DNA of 64,000 nt from Zelopaecilomyces penicillatus (Eukaryota; Ascomycota; Sordariomycetes; Hypocreales; Pseudodiploosporaceae): positions 4,402,001 to 4,466,000 of the forward strand of contig VCCP01000005.1 of NCBI GenBank assembly GCA_005765155.1. The letters run 5' to 3'. This document shows positions 44,830-58,294 of the stretch, one piece after another (the stretch's first letter is position 1; every line of letters starts with the position of its first letter). The notes beneath the pieces are model-generated. The model searched no databases. It saw only the letters and a program-made list of their open reading frames with translations, and had not been told where the DNA came from. The position numbers and the translations under genes are program-made.

Positions 44830-47254
44830 TTATTAGCTTGCCCGAAGCATGGAGAGACGGGATTAAGACGACGACGACTACCTATTATTACATGTGTGTG
44901 CGTATGTGTTTTTCCCTGTACACATGGGCGGGTACGGGTTGATGGTGTGGGTATGCGGGTGACAAGGTGATGGGTGCGACATAAGACGGCAAAAACGAAT
45001 CATGAGACCATATCTCGCAATGGAATTCTCTCGGCGTTTGGTGATTTCTTTTCCCTCTCATGAAATCTTGTATAAAGGGACGGGGATGGAGAAAGGGCGT
45101 GGGGGATTTCAATCAAATCTAGGGGAGCACTTTGGAAACGGCATTCTTACTATCCCGAACTTTTTTTTTTTTTTTTATAAGTTCTGTACACGAAATGATA
45201 CCTTGGGGCCGGCTAAAGCTTGAGCACTGCGCAAAGAATACGCGCGGTACACGGGACACTGATGGTGAAATGGTGAAATGATGAAATGGGTGAAATGGCT
45301 CATGCTATTTACAGCAGACCCTCCAAATTAGAGTCATTGTTATGGACCATATATGCGTCTAGACCCGGCGGTACCGTCATGACTTGGAGCGAAGAGTGGA
45401 ACCCAGCTAATATTTAGGTGTAAAGGACTCTGGTTTTTCCTTTGTTCTGGTTTTTCTTCTTCTTTTTCTTAGCTGGCCGCTTCTCGGGTGGCCTGGCAAT
45501 GCGACATGATGGAGCCAGGGATACGAAGTCGACTACTACAGACTCTTGGGCTCTTAATTAGGTATGTAATCAGTAGCTAACATGAGACTGAAATTGCTAC
45601 CTAATTAGGTAGTTGTTGTAATTGATGAAGAATGATGCTGGGAAAACCGGGGGACGTGTCTCACTGTTTGATAAATTAATAAAACAAGGGTAAAAAGAAA
45701 AAAAGAAACATACTATCATAGAATAAGATTAGGTAGGTAACAAATCAAGGAGGGGGCGTTGAACAACGCAAGACAGATGGCAGCTATGTGTGGCTGAGAC
45801 CGTAAGAAGAAGCAGGATATTCTGCTTGGGCGTCTGTTAGGTTTGGGGGGAAGAAAATAGATACGTTAATACGGTTTGGTGTCTTTTTTTTTTGGAGGCT
45901 TGCATCAGCACGACTCGCAGCCGTGCAAGGCGGCTCGTGAAATCACGGCCCCGCTGAGACCATGCCGCCTCACTTGGTAGAAGGTGGTGTTGCATCATTG
46001 TGTGTATGTAAGTAGCTATTTATATATAATACGTAGTCAGCGAGTCAGCAACTGTGATTAGTAGGCTATGGTATATAGTTTGGGGTCTGGACGCTTGGCA
46101 AGTCGCTCATATATGTGTACGGTATAGTATCTATGGAGTGTCTGTGATGTGTGTGACGCTTGTTTAGGTTGATCTGGCTGCACTGGTGTTGCGTCCCGCA
46201 TTGAGACTAAATATTAGCAGTATCTGTGAGAGGGGATGTTCAGGGGCTAGGTGTGAGCTTTAGATGATGTACTCCGTAGATAAAAAGCGAAATTATATGT
46301 ACAATCTCAACAATCTTGCGGCTGTGTCTAAAAAGTGCCATCAGGACAGAATTGAATGTTCCTTTCGGAATATCCATTCATCTAGAATCAGCACATGTCC
46401 ATGGAGTGAGTTTCTAATGAAATGCAGGTTAGTTGTCAGACAAAGGGGTTAGATAGTCCATCTAGGTAGTTCTCCGTATATAATTTATGGATCAACAAAT
46501 ACATACTGTATACTTGTCATCGAAGAAGCTCTCAGTAGCAGTATAGTAGATAGTAGCTATATGCAATGATGTATGGCAGCTTATTTAGTGAATCTTGATA
46601 ATCATGACTGTCATGCTTGGCAATACCTAAAATAGGCAACTCACACCAAAGCTTACCTCGAAAGCTTTCCGCCACCGAAAGAAGGAAATATTTCAAGCTC
46701 ATAACAACCCCATTTTACGCTAAATTTAGTGAAAGCAACGATGTACGCAGCGTTGTGATCCTTTTTGCAATAAGAAGAGATAGGGGAAATTGATAACAGG
46801 CAATCAACATCTCAGCGAGTGTCTATTCTCTCTCGTGCTAGTCAGTCTCCCTGAGTCGTCTGTTTTGGGGGCATCTTTCTCCGAATACGAGGGGCCGCTT
46901 TAATACCAAGAAGCTTTGAACTGATTCAACAGACGGAACTGGCTTGATGTTGAGATACATGAACAACTCGAGAAGTTGGGCGTTTCACATACATGTAGTA
47001 GACAGCTGAGCACAAATAACTTGTATGAATCAAAACATCGAAATTGGTCAATTCTGATGACTATCGTAGCAGACTGGAATACAGGGAAAAGGTATCAGAA
47101 CATGACAATAAGAAAAAGGGACAAAAGAAAACCCAGATGGCTTCTCCGTCGATTTCGTGACAAATAAACAACATGAAACTCAGATAAACCTAGCCCAAAA
47201 GCTCAAACAAACGTGGACCATAGCCGTCCACTTTTCATCCTATCCATTATCTGT
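44830..47254. other. Convergent intergenic region, WC-2 / amidase
   Basis: About 2.4 kb between converging genes, longer than two 3' untranslated regions need. It contains a 16-base T run (45161-45176), a tandem GATGGTGAA-type repeat (45261-45298) and AATTAGGTA phrases near 45555-45610. No supported gene. Confidence 0.55.
45261..45298. repeat. Tandem ATGGTGAA repeat
   Basis: Four imperfect head-to-tail copies of a 9-10 bp unit (ATGGTGAA, ATGATGAA, ATGGGTGAA variants) downstream of WC-2. Confidence 0.8.
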
Positions 47255-49436
47255 TTACTCCTTATTTCCCCCCTTCGCCAAAGCCAACACATCCACCCAC
47301 GCCTCCGGCCTTCTCCGTCCCTCGGGATACGTATTATACAAATACTCCTCCGCGTCCCCCGCCCACGCCAACAGCTGCTCCTCACTCCCCCAATCCCCCG
47401 TAGCACACAAACTCACCGGCACCCGGCCCTCCCCTTGCTCCGGGTCCACATACCCCACAGGCGCCGAAAGAGACGGATTACCCGTCAGGTTTGCCAGAAA
47501 CACGTACGACATGTTGCGCAGGGTGGTGTTGGTGTCGCTCAGGCCGTAGGTGTCGTCACCGGGTGAACGCGGCCAGCCGATGAGGGGGGACGTGGGCGTG
47601 ACGATGAGCAAACCGGGGTACTTTTGGTAGAGGAAGGCTAGGTGGCGCATGATGACGGTGCGGAGGGCGTTGTATTTGAGGAAGTCGGCGGCGGGGGTTT
47701 GAGAGCCTGCGCAGAGGATGATTTTTGGAGCTGGGCCCATGAGGCTGAGCCAGTCGGATGGGTTGGGCGTTCGTCGACGGGCTGATTCGGCTGCTTCCGC
47801 GATGAAGATGGCGCCGTGGATGAGTCGCGCCTCAGTTAGGTAGGGGATTGTAATGTCGACAATCTCGTAACCACGCTTGTTGGCGAAGTCGTCGAGCGCT
47901 TTATCGCAGAGCTCACGAACACGTGGGTCTGCTTTGTTAAACCAGTCGCGGTAGACGCCGATGTAGCGCTTGGCCGAAGGCTGGGGCGGCATCGAAAGGG
48001 CGAAACGGCCCTGCGTTGGGCAGTCCGGGTTCGCTTGGGACATGATGCGGTAGGCAATGGTAAGATCGGCGACAGAGGCGGCCATGGGACCTACGATGCA
48101 CAGAGTGTTGTTCATGTGGACGGTGCGATGGTGACTCGTCTTGAGGCCGTAGAGGCCGTTGAAGTTGGCCGGGATGCGGACGCTGCCGCCGCCGTCGGTG
48201 CCGATGCAGATGGGGACAACGCCGGCTGAAATCGCCGACGCGGCGCCGTTGGAGGATCCGCCGGGGTAATAGGCGTTGTTCATGTGGTTGGTGGGTGTGC
48301 CTTGAGCAGACTGCATTCCCAAAAAGAAAAAAGGTCAGTTTCACAAAGGTCATGTAAGTGGTTAAAGGGGGCAAGCTTTGGGAAGCTCAGGCAGGAAATC
48401 ATACGTTACAGCCGCTTGTATCTGTTCACAGATAGTTAGCTTATCATGTCTTTTAAACGTAGACGAAGGATAGGTGAGACGAAGGGAAGTTATTTACCTG
48501 AACCAAGTTCGTGCATCGTATTCTTTCCAATGACAATAGCACCCGCCTCCTGAAGCTTCTGAATCGGCCACGTCGTCTTCTCCTTTGGCGAAAAGAACGG
48601 CACCGCAGCGTCATACCTCATCCCAATGTGGTTAACATAGCCCTTGACATCAATATCGTCCTTGACACCGATTGGAATGCCATCCAAAACACCAAGCGGC
48701 TTGCCCGCCGCCCAGCGCTCCGTCGACGCCTTCGCCGCCTCGAGGGCCAAATGGTCCGCGCCGTGAGAATCGGCCCAGGCGTTGCTGTACAGGCTGTCCG
48801 GCTTCGTCGTCAAGGCCAGGAGCGTCTCGACGACCTGGAGCGGCGTGACCTGGCCGGACTTGTACATCTGGTGGTAGTCGCCGGCAGTGTAGTAGCGAGC
48901 GCCTAGATTGGTGAACTTGGATGCGAGAAGCTCCGGCTCGAACTCGAGCATAGGGCCAGTCTTGCCCAGTGGAGTTACACAAGGCTGGGGATTGTGAATT
49001 GAAAAATGTTAGCTTTTTCTTTCTTTCTTTCCCGCGGATATTCTTCATATGTATCTTATTATATAAGATTTCAGGCTTTCCGAGCCATGAGAGAGACTAG
49101 AATCATTAGACGTACGTGGAATGTGTAGGGGACATCATCCAGTTCTGGCATGTCCTTGATGGATCCGAACCCTGCGTTTCTCCAGAACAGGCGTTGGAGA
49201 AAGCCGCTATTGGAAACACTGATACGAAAGAACGAATTGCGTTAGAATACAATAGGGGAAACAATTATCCAAATGGCTTTTGGCCCATGGTTCTCGGGTG
49301 TCTTGTTTACATACAGCGCAGCTCCCACAGCAAGGGGAATGCCTCTCAAGACAGGGTTGCTGTCAACCCGCTCCTCATATCCAGTATCCGGGCCCTCGAT
49401 GGGCTCAGGATAGTCTGCAAAGCTATGAGGCGCCAT
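47255..49436 (-). CDS. Amidase-signature family enzyme (fungal amidase)
   Basis: Five exons on the minus strand (49436-49315, 49218-49116, 48984-48498, 48421-48405, 48310-47255) encode about 594 residues. The fourth is a 17-nt microexon (DTSGCN). The N-terminus reads FADYPEPIEGPDTGYEE and then LFWRNAGFGSIKDMPEL, typical of fungal amidases. The amidase-signature triad is visible: lysine in GVKDDI near residue 183, cis-serine in GGSSNG near 262, and nucleophilic serine in GTDGGGSVRIP near 286. The enzyme hydrolyses an amide bond; the substrate cannot be told from sequence. There is no signal peptide, so it is probably cytosolic. All five junctions keep frame and no lesion is seen. Confidence 0.95.
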
Positions 49437-52400
49437 GGTTAACGCAGAAAAAGGCGGGAGTCAAGACTCCAAGAATTATCCAGAGTCGAGATGAAAATGT
49501 TTTCAATTGCCTCGTTGATAGCAAGCAGAGCAGTGTTGTGTCTCGTTCACAGCTGAAAGCACAGAAAAGAGCATGAAGGATGGAGCTTTCAAAACATTGC
49601 AAGATGCTTCTGCGGGGTTATCCTATGTAATCTATACTTTGGACTTCCTCAATGCCTTACCAAGCTTTTACATGTAGCGCCTGTCCTTTTTCGTCTCCAT
49701 GCACGACGCGCTATTTAGGCATCAAAAGCTGGGGAAATTTGAATCCATGAGGAAGTTATCCATGCAAAAGGTCCCCGGTCTATTGAACGCCGGTCGGCCC
49801 AACGGCGACCATTACGTTGCCGAATGGGGGTGGTGATGTGTTACAGTATGAATAGCAGCATCATTCCTTCAAATGGGGGGGGGGGTAATGAATGATATGG
49901 CAGCAAAAGGTGCAACGTACATCAAAATCAGCCGATTGAATCAACACATTGATCTTATTGAACAAAATCCACTTGAATATTCTTCTTTTCCATGTTCTTT
50001 ATCATTGTAAATGTCTGTGAACTGCCATGTTGTCGCGCGCTCTTTGGAAGCTTTTTGGTGATGCACATGTCAACACCGAGCATGGAGCTGTGGCTTCAAA
50101 GCTGACTGTGTACATTTATACCGAGGTACCTTGATATTCTACTTGGAGATGGAGGTGGGTGGCAGATGCTTTTGTAGCAATTTCACGTATTGATCTAGCC
50201 AGCAAGGGCCGATGATATCCGATAGTAGAGATGTTTTGTTGTTGTATCCCTAATTAGGTACTTGGAAGTGAAACCATCCAATTACTTGACCCTTTCTTTG
50301 TAAGATGTTGATTTTTAAAGTATCTATTGGACATTTGTGCTAGAGCTTCATAATGGACATCCTAGAGTGATGGAATAATCACACTTGCAATCAACGTAGA
50401 CGGGATACTAAGACACCACACATCCGACGTTGCACCAACGGCATCCCAGCAGCGGGGAACACATAGCATTGATTGTTAATTAATTCAATTTAACGTACCT
50501 TACTCGTAGATCATATCCACCCACCCAGCTGCCGTCATTAGCAATATCGGAAAGTGAATAAATCAGAGACACTTCCATTTCCTCCCACTGCCAGGATCAT
50601 CCATCACGAGTGTCCTTTTCCCAGAGATAATAAAGCGCAAGCTCCCGTGCTAAAAAGCTGGGGATTTAGGCTGGTAAGCAAATCGGTTGAAACACAGTGT
50701 TTCCTTTTCGTCGATGCGACCACCACGAAATGTATCCAAAGAAACAATCCAGATCGGTCTCAATGTTGCACCGGGCTGCCGCACCTTTTTCTTCTTCGAC
50801 AAGCCTCCTCCTCTCGCTACTGCATATAGTATTGCACCTTTTGTACACCCAAAAGGATGAGGGCCGGCGCCTGCAGGTGTTCTAGTAGGGCGGTTGATCC
50901 CAGGAGGCGTAAAAAGCCACAGCTATTATTATCATGTTTTCTCGGGAGTAAGTGTTGGTATGAAGTAGCCCGTTCATGCAGTTGTCTTTGTAATACGGAC
51001 ACGATGTAGAAGGGATGTCAATCAATGTTGGCTAGACATTGGCATTTCTCCCAATCTAGTCACTTCATCTGGTGCGTCTTATTCATTACATAGCACCATA
51101 CAACTCGTGCTTATATACAGAACCCACGGAAAAGTTGTTCAACACATCTATAGACTGCTGTTTGGGATGCTTGAGAAGCAAAACTCGTTCGAGTTGTGGA
51201 TCCACGAGAGGAGAGCCGCGTTTCAGAGTCACCCCGAAACACGCGGCGACACCGTGGCGCACCATGGATGCGCTTTTGATGCGCTTTTGAATGCTGCCAA
51301 GAGGGGACATCAGTTCCATCTAATAGACTATTCAATAAACGATGTTGCACAAAATGCTCTGTTCGGGGGAAGAGGGAGAGAGAGAAAGAGAGACTCTTGA
51401 AGGTTATTCCTTTCAAAGACGTCAGAACCCAAAATGTCTGTCTCACCACCTCCTCATAGCTTGAGCTGTGCCTAGGCCATTATCATTAACCACCGTACAG
51501 CCCACGGTGCGAACTCAACGGATTTCATATTCACCGTTTGACTTTAGTCGGCGGCCTGTTTCAGACAAAAAAATAATAATAAAGGCGTCCAATAATATGA
51601 AGGCTTCCCAAGTATTTTTCTCAACTGGAATGGGATGAGTTTGGTGGGTTTGAACGCCCTGACCAGCGGCAGAATCAAACGCAGGGGAGTGGTAGGTACT
51701 GCTATGAATTGTGCCAAGATTGTTTTGAGAGAGTTGCAGTAGGATTCCGTAGCCTCTTAAAGTACTTGTGTGCGTGTGTGTGTTTGAGTCCGTAATATCT
51801 GACTCCCACTCAACAATATTGAATTGTTTCGGACTGCAGGGCTGAATGGATGCTTGGGATGGCCGCGGGCTTGGCTCTCCAAGGAATGATGCACGCCGAG
51901 TCCTTGCGCCACAGAGGTGTAGGACAGGCCAATTCAGGACGAAGTAGGCCAGACGAGGTCATTATTAGCATATGACCTTTGGCATCTACACCAATGATCT
52001 GAGCCAGCATCCAACGTGGTTGTTTGGATGCCTACATGACAATTAGATTACCGCACGACTATTCTCAGGAAGTTTGATAAATTACTGGCCAAGTGCGATA
52101 TAACCAGTTCACGACCTTCAATGGGACTGGAACCCTCATCAACCTCTTCATTCTGGTATTTGTATATTCACAACAACGACAATCTCAGTCAGCCTTCCTT
52201 CAGACGCATCCAGAGGCATCCAATGACATCGTCATCGCGCATCATTTCCTCACAATAAACGATATGACCGTGGTCGTGGCTTGGCTGGCAGAAGGACACA
52301 ATGCATGTACCAGACGATAGCTCAACGCCCAGCAGCAGTGAGCAGTTTCCAGGGTTAACAAGTTGCTTCTGTTAGTGCACGAGGCTCTGTTTGGCACAAG

Positions 52401-53679
52401 AAGCACCTATCTATCATACTTGAGTATCAGACGCCCTTAACGCGAGAAACTTGGCAGAAGTCCTAGCCAACCCTGCATCGATGCTTGCCCTGTACTTTGG
52501 AATCCCAACCCTTCCAGGTGCACAGCCTCACTCATCAGTGTTATGGCAGGGCAAACGTATTCATGGAGATACGAAGAGCAAGATCATAATTTACACGGGC
52601 GGTAATAAGAAGGAAAACCAAAGACTGCATTCAAGAATGGTCAGAGTGAATGCCTCCCCCCAAGAAAAAAGAGAAAGAAAAAAGGCTGGATGATGGGACG
52701 TTTCCTCCCCCCCCCTCTTTGAACTGACACTGTCTCATCACCAGGTTTCCGACAAAGCTGGTCTGCCCAGTCAGAAACCGCCCTTTGTTGACAGTTGCTG
52801 TCTCATGAATGGATCAGAAAATGGATCGCTACAGTGTGCAAGGGTCATAGCGGTAGACCAGTGCCAAACTCCCCCGCCGTTCGATGCGCTGGCAGGGTAC
52901 GTACTGTACTGTACAGTGGACCTACAGTGTACTACCAGCGCCTCCCTAGCCAACCTCGTGCTCCCAGGTTTCAGCATGGTCCAGACTCGCAGGTCACAGA
53001 TGGCTGCCAAGGTGTCCACTGAAAAAGTACCTTTCTCAGTGCATGTCCAGCGCATGTTCAGTGCAGGTCCAGGGCAGGCGCACTATGGGAAAGGTACTAA
53101 GGCTGAAGCCAAGGCTTGACAGCTGGAGCTGTACTTGCAAGTGACTCCCGACCTCTTTTCACTGTTCGCAGTTTCTCCCTGCCCCGACATTTTCTCTTCC
53201 ATCTCCTAATCTCTCAACACTGCGCGGCCAGCGACTCCCTTCAAGTCCTTCGTTTCGACAAACCGCGAACCACCATCTCTTTTCGTCCCCCCTCTCTTCC
53301 CTATTCTCCTTTGATTCTTCATTCTACAGTCTTCAGTCTTCGTCTATCCCTATTCCACCGCGCCGCCTGTCTCCGCCTCTCACTCTCGTTCTTCGACTGT
53401 CCCAGTGCAACTACTATTATTACTCCGTACACGGTTTCGAGTTAATTCATCCCCACCCATCCGAACCCACCGTGCAACCCGACCTCGATACGACCGCCTC
53501 ATTCATCTTCCTCCTCCTCCTCCGCATTTCCTGGAGCGACGCGACATCTACACTCGTCCTTCTTTCATCGCCAACACCGGCGCCTTTGCGCAGTTGCATA
53601 TTGCAGCGTTGTCTCCTTCAGCGTTTTCACACCCACCACGCCCCGCGCAGACTCCCGGTCGGAGTCGCCATCGTCGGCC
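49437..53679. other. Long divergent intergenic region, amidase / UPF0658 gene
   Basis: About 4.2 kb with no supported gene. The right-hand 550 bp (from about 53130) is strongly pyrimidine-rich, looks like a leader, and includes a TACTCCGTA motif near 53420. Earlier sequence has an 11-base G run (49875-49885) and a GTACGTACTGTACTGTACAG-like stretch near 52899. The rest shows nothing I can interpret. Confidence 0.55.
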
Positions 53680-55146
53680 ATGGTGGCTACCAGACTCGAA
53701 TCTCGAAAGTCCCTCCTGGGCGCCGATCCGGGCTTCTCTGCTCAGACCGATGCCGCTCAATACAATCACAAGCATACCTACAGCAACAGTGGCGATTACG
53801 GCAATGAGTATGGCCAGGCGTACCCTCAAGCGTCGATGGCACAGCCGGCATACGCGCAGCCAGCGTATGCTGAGAATGCAAATCTAAACCAGAACTTCGA
53901 TCAGGGTTATGCGCATCGAGAAGGTATGGCTGGTTCTGGACCTGCTGGTAGCACCTATCATGATAGCATGGGATTCATTAAGAGCAAGTGGCCTGCTTGT
54001 TTCATGGCAGTCACTGGCTTCCAGGCTCTCCTCTGTTTGGCCTTTGAAGCGTAAGTTGTTTTACCGCATCACAAAGCATTCCGTCCCAGCACTTCTCTTT
54101 CTATTCAGTTCACCAAACTAACCTAACATCCAGTTTTGTCTTTGGCAAATTTCAGACGAGTCTTGGCAAGCACATTGGCCTCTCTGCTGTCCAGTCTCAG
54201 TACAAAACCATTCCGACATTTCTGACCCTCTTCATTTTCGGTTTCCTGTACGATCTGGTCATTGTATGGGATGCACTGCGAATGAAGAATACTATTCAGA
54301 TCATCGGCGTCTGCATCGCCAATCTTGCCCTCCTCGTCTACACCGCGATTCAGAATGACCAAATTCAAAAGGCGCTCGGCGTTTTGGGCTCCCACAATGC
54401 GTTGAAGCCTGGTCTCACATCTGAAGCTCTGTGGTCCGATCTTCAACCCTACCTCATTGCAATTCCCATCATCATCTCTCTTTCCACCGTTGCTATGGTC
54501 TTCATTGCTTGGAGACTTTATCAAGAATTTGCATGGGATATCTTGAAGAACATAGGAGCAGATTACCGAATGCGAAAACGATACCTCCACTATCAGGTAT
54601 GTGTATCTCTCGAGGACGGAAGTGATACCGATGTTTCCGTTGCTAATATTTCATTAGATTTATATCGCACTGCTCAAGTTTGATTTCTTCTTTTTCTTGG
54701 GTTTTATTATTCAGTTTGTCGTCGTCGTCGCCCAGAAGAATGATCCAGAATTTGCTTTGACCATTGCCACGATTCCCGTTACGATCGTCATCTTGCTAGC
54801 TGCGGCATACTTTACTCGCAAAGAGAAGAAAACTGGCATGATCATCATTATTCTCCTCTATCTGGGTGGACTGAGCTACTTCGTCTTCAAGCTTGTCCGT
54901 ATCTACCAACCTAATCACGGCGACTCTTACAAGGCTGTCAGAAAAACTCTCACGGCATTTGCTGTCATTACTATTTTGCTCATCATTCTGACTATTGCGA
55001 ATGGCATCATCTGCATGCGAAACTTCAACTCTGGACTTAAGGAGCATCTTAATGCCCCACGAAAGCCCGAGGAAAAGTCTTCAGTCAATTCATATAGCTT
55101 GAATGACGTTCAAGCCCAAGTGCCAAGCCGAATGACTATCGAGTAA
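53680..55146 (+). CDS. UPF0658 family Golgi membrane protein
   Basis: Three exons (53680-54050, 54134-54596, 54658-55146) encode about 440 residues. Residues 1-95 are hydrophilic, rich in Tyr/Ala/Gln, with a PAYAQPAYAE repeat. Eight hydrophobic segments follow, for example FMAVTGFQALLCLAF, TFLTLFIFGFLYDLVIVW, AIPIIISLSTVAMVFIAW and GMIIIILLYLGGLSYFVF. The spliced segment LHYQ-IYIALLKFDFFFFLGF is characteristic of the family, whose fission-yeast member was placed in the Golgi. Biochemical function is unknown. Junction phases are 2 and 0; acceptors are CCAG and TTAG. The leader upstream is CT-rich. It is convergent with RMD5. Confidence 0.92.
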
Positions 55147-56125
55147 ACGGCACCGAAAATAAACGACCAAGGGGGGATTTGGCAAGCCAGCTGTGGCAGG
55201 CAGCTGAATGTACAAAGAAACGAGTTTATGAATAGAAGTCTCAGCATCCGCTGTTGTCACGCATACGGGGCAGGCTCACGATGAATAGCAACTACGCGGA
55301 TTATGAAAACAATTGAGAGTTGGTGCTCTTTCGACTTCAACAACAAGGATACCACAATATTTACTTGTCTTTTCGTATTTTTTTTTTCCTTACTTGTCTG
55401 CTTTCTTGCCTTCTTTATTAGGTTCATGATACGGTACGGAGGATGCTGGAATGGTCCATTCATTTGTCGTACCAAGATGGCGCGGAGTTTGGGGATTGTT
55501 TCTAAAATTGATTCACTGGAGTTTGGCATCGTCCCAGCTAGCAGCAGCAGCCAGCATGGAGACGCTTGGCAATATGTGCAATTATTGATGTGGTGGATGG
55601 AGAAGGGACAGACAAGACGCATTGAGTTTTCACATCTCTTTTCATACGTTGAGCCATATTTTGTCATGGTCAGCGAAGCGAATATAAACACGGCAACACT
55701 CAGCGAAGAATTGATAAAGAAATTGAGACAATTGTGCGTCTTTCATATTGACTAATTCCTCTAAAACTGTATTCAGCGTTGAATAGAATGTTTTGTACGG
55801 AGGACACTCCTCGTTTCTATAGACTAGCTAGCACAATTGCGGGTCCCAAACGAATAAGTAATTTCCAATATTTATGTCATGTCCAGAAAAGAGAGATTCC
55901 CAAACCTCTCAACGACCAACTAACGCCGTACAAACAATCCCGCTAATAAAAAAATAAAAATAAAAAAAATGAAAGTTAAAAGTGGGAGAGGTTCGGACCA
56001 AAAAACAACCCCATATACTCCATATCAGAATATCCACTCTTCCTCGACTATGTACCAAGTAAACAGAGAAGGGGAGGAGTTGTTGGGAGAAGATGAGAGA
56101 CAGGGAGGGGTCTTTTTTGGTCTTA
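55147..56125. other. Convergent intergenic region, UPF0658 / RMD5
   Basis: About 980 bp holding the two 3' untranslated regions. A 150-codon ATG-initiated frame at 55303-55755 lies here but has poor composition and no domain. TACGGAGG motifs occur near 55434 and 55796. Confidence 0.5.
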
Positions 56126-57630
56126 TCACAATGTAATCTTGACCGCATCCTTCAAATGTCCCTCGGTGGGACAATAGGGGCATTTATACCGTGAGCCCTT
56201 TGCGATATTATGCAAACTTTCTCTGCAAATCACATGCCCACATGGGAGCATCATCGCTGGGTTATGTTCCGTAGTTTGCTCTTTGCTAACAGGACACACA
56301 AAGATGGGATGGAAAATCATAGACGGCGGGAGGGGTGTCTCAAACGCAAGCTCATTCTCCGTGGTCCACTCCGTCTTCTTTTCCTTCATATAGGTGGTGT
56401 ACTTGATGAGTCGTGGAAGGGCAATGGAGCCGGCAGTAACGGCAATGTAGAGCGGGGATTCGGCCGATAAGCCCAGTAGAGAGCAGAATTCGCGGGTAAA
56501 GGATGTGGAGACGTCGTCAAAGGCGGAGTCGATTTCGAAAATGTGCTTGTAGGGGGATTCGTCGAGGTTGGAGGCGTAGACCATGGCGCAGCAGAGTTGT
56601 TGGATCTCCTTGAGGTGGCGGGATTGGAAACGGGCGAAGTGTTGTCGTGCGTACCGTAGGGCGCCGGTTTGGCCGTTGTTTTCGTCGTCGGGGAGGCCGT
56701 TGACAGAGGGGCCTTTGAAGAGCCAGACGAATTGGAGCTTGCTCAGCTCAAACTCGAGGTTGCTCCCTGTAGCTTCGAGTTTGGAGTTATTGTCGCGCGC
56801 CCAATCTATCGCTCGGACAAGATTTCGATCCCGTAGCTCGGCGAGAATGCTGTACATTTCTGAGAATTTGCCCTGAAGATCCTCCGGGTTGTCATCTGAG
56901 TCGTTGTCATCACCGCCATTGTTCTTCTTGCTGCTGTGTCCGTGGTCTTCCTCATCGTCTCGTGTCATCTCATCGTCGCCATCGTCGTCAATTCGAGAGG
57001 ATGTGTGTGGAGACCAGGGGTCTGTTGGCTTGATAGGGTGGTCTCGGGCTTCGTGGACAAATGTCGAGGCGACTGAAAACTGCCCCTCTCGGAGCAGGTG
57101 CATAGCGATGGCCCGGTTGATAAGTTCGAGGTGGTCTGCCATGGCATCCGTCTCCATGGGGAGATCTCTATGTGGAAAGGCCTACGGGGGTACAACAAAG
57201 TCAGTTGCAATGCTCTTTGCTTTGGCCTATTCCTAGTGTAGGCTGCATTTGCTCTCACCTTGTCCAGAGCCTTTCCAAACCCCCTCTGAGCCTTGGTCAC
57301 CTCCTTGAGGTCGTCTGTTATCGCTTCGAAACGAGCCTTGACTGGGTTTTGCAGTGTAGTCATGGCCATGCTGATCCTGTGAGAGTCGACATCTGAACTC
57401 TAGCGGTCAGCGGGTTATGCCGTGAGGGGATTCGAGGGCTAGCACAAGGAAAGATGGGAAGAGTGTAGTGCGCGCGTACCTCCAGCAACTTGTTCCCTCG
57501 CCGCTGTAAGGAGTTCAATGACTGTGTCCACATCGTGGATGGCGGCCGTTAGGTTGGACCTCCTCATGCGTGCCAGCTCAGCTAGCAACGGAGCAAAGGG
57601 CGAGAGGATGTCATCGTCGGATCCAGCCAT
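56126..57630 (-). CDS. RMD5: GID/CTLH E3 ubiquitin ligase RING subunit Rmd5/Gid2
   Basis: Three exons (57630-57480, 57392-57259, 57181-56126) encode about 446 residues. A LisH-like helix pair lies around residues 112-140 (LELINRAIAMHLLREGQF). An acidic insert at about 159-195 is followed by the CTLH region (197-250). The degenerate RING at about 391-433 reads CPVSKEQ, MLPCGHVICRESL and YKCPYCP. Rmd5/Gid2 is the catalytic RING subunit of the GID ligase, which in yeast degrades gluconeogenic enzymes when glucose returns. The N-terminal region (AAIHDVDTVIELL) and the linker DDLKEVTKAQRGFGKALDK match fungal orthologues. The open frame upstream lacks an ATG, so the start is 57630. A GTAAGT at 57923 on this strand suggests a leader intron. 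Confidence 0.94.
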
Positions 57631-58294
57631 GGTTTCGGGTCCCCTCCAGTGAGTGTTGGGCTGTTTTCCTACAATAAGCTTTGACAAAGCCCTGACTAGC
57701 CCCTCGATATCCAAAATGTTTCTCTTTCCACCGTGGTTGTTTTGCTGGTTGGTATCTAGGAAAACGGCCGTGACGTCAGATTCGGGCGTCGGTTCATGCA
57801 CCGGACAGGTATCCGTATTAAGCTGGGTGGGAAAGGTGAGGGAGGTGGTTGGATCTGAGAGCCTCGGTGGAGGGTTGCGTTGAGCTTGGGGCTTATCGAT
57901 AGGCAGTGGGATGACACACTTACGGCCCAATTGGTGTCATCACTGCAGTAGCGTTGGGTGCTGCTACAAAGTACTTTATGATGAAGGAGATGATGAACAT
58001 CCAAGCCGGCAAGTGTATCATCAGATTTAGCATATTTTATCTTTCATGTCCTGCATATTCTCAGCTATAGCGCAAAGATAAAAAGTGCTTGTTGAAGAGA
58101 ATACTTGGCATTTGTGCATACAAGTCAAACATGGGTCTCACAGACATGAGCAACAATGAGCAAGCATGTATAGATATCGTAGTTTGTTCGCCGAGTTCAA
58201 ATTCATCACTTTGCCATTGATCTCCACATTCTACATTATCAAGTCATCTTCCCATATACTTTAAAGCCACAGCGAAAGTGTGTAGTAAACAGTC
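57631..58294. other. Divergent intergenic region, RMD5 / kinase-like fragment
   Basis: About 660 bp. It includes the probable RMD5 leader with a possible untranslated intron donor at 57923-57918 (minus strand). No gene. Confidence 0.5.

Noticed and set aside
55303..55755. 150-codon ATG-initiated frame downstream of the UPF0658 gene
   Set aside because: It lies in convergent 3' sequence, has a Phe-rich low-complexity start and no domain. It is overlapped by a comparable frame on the other strand.
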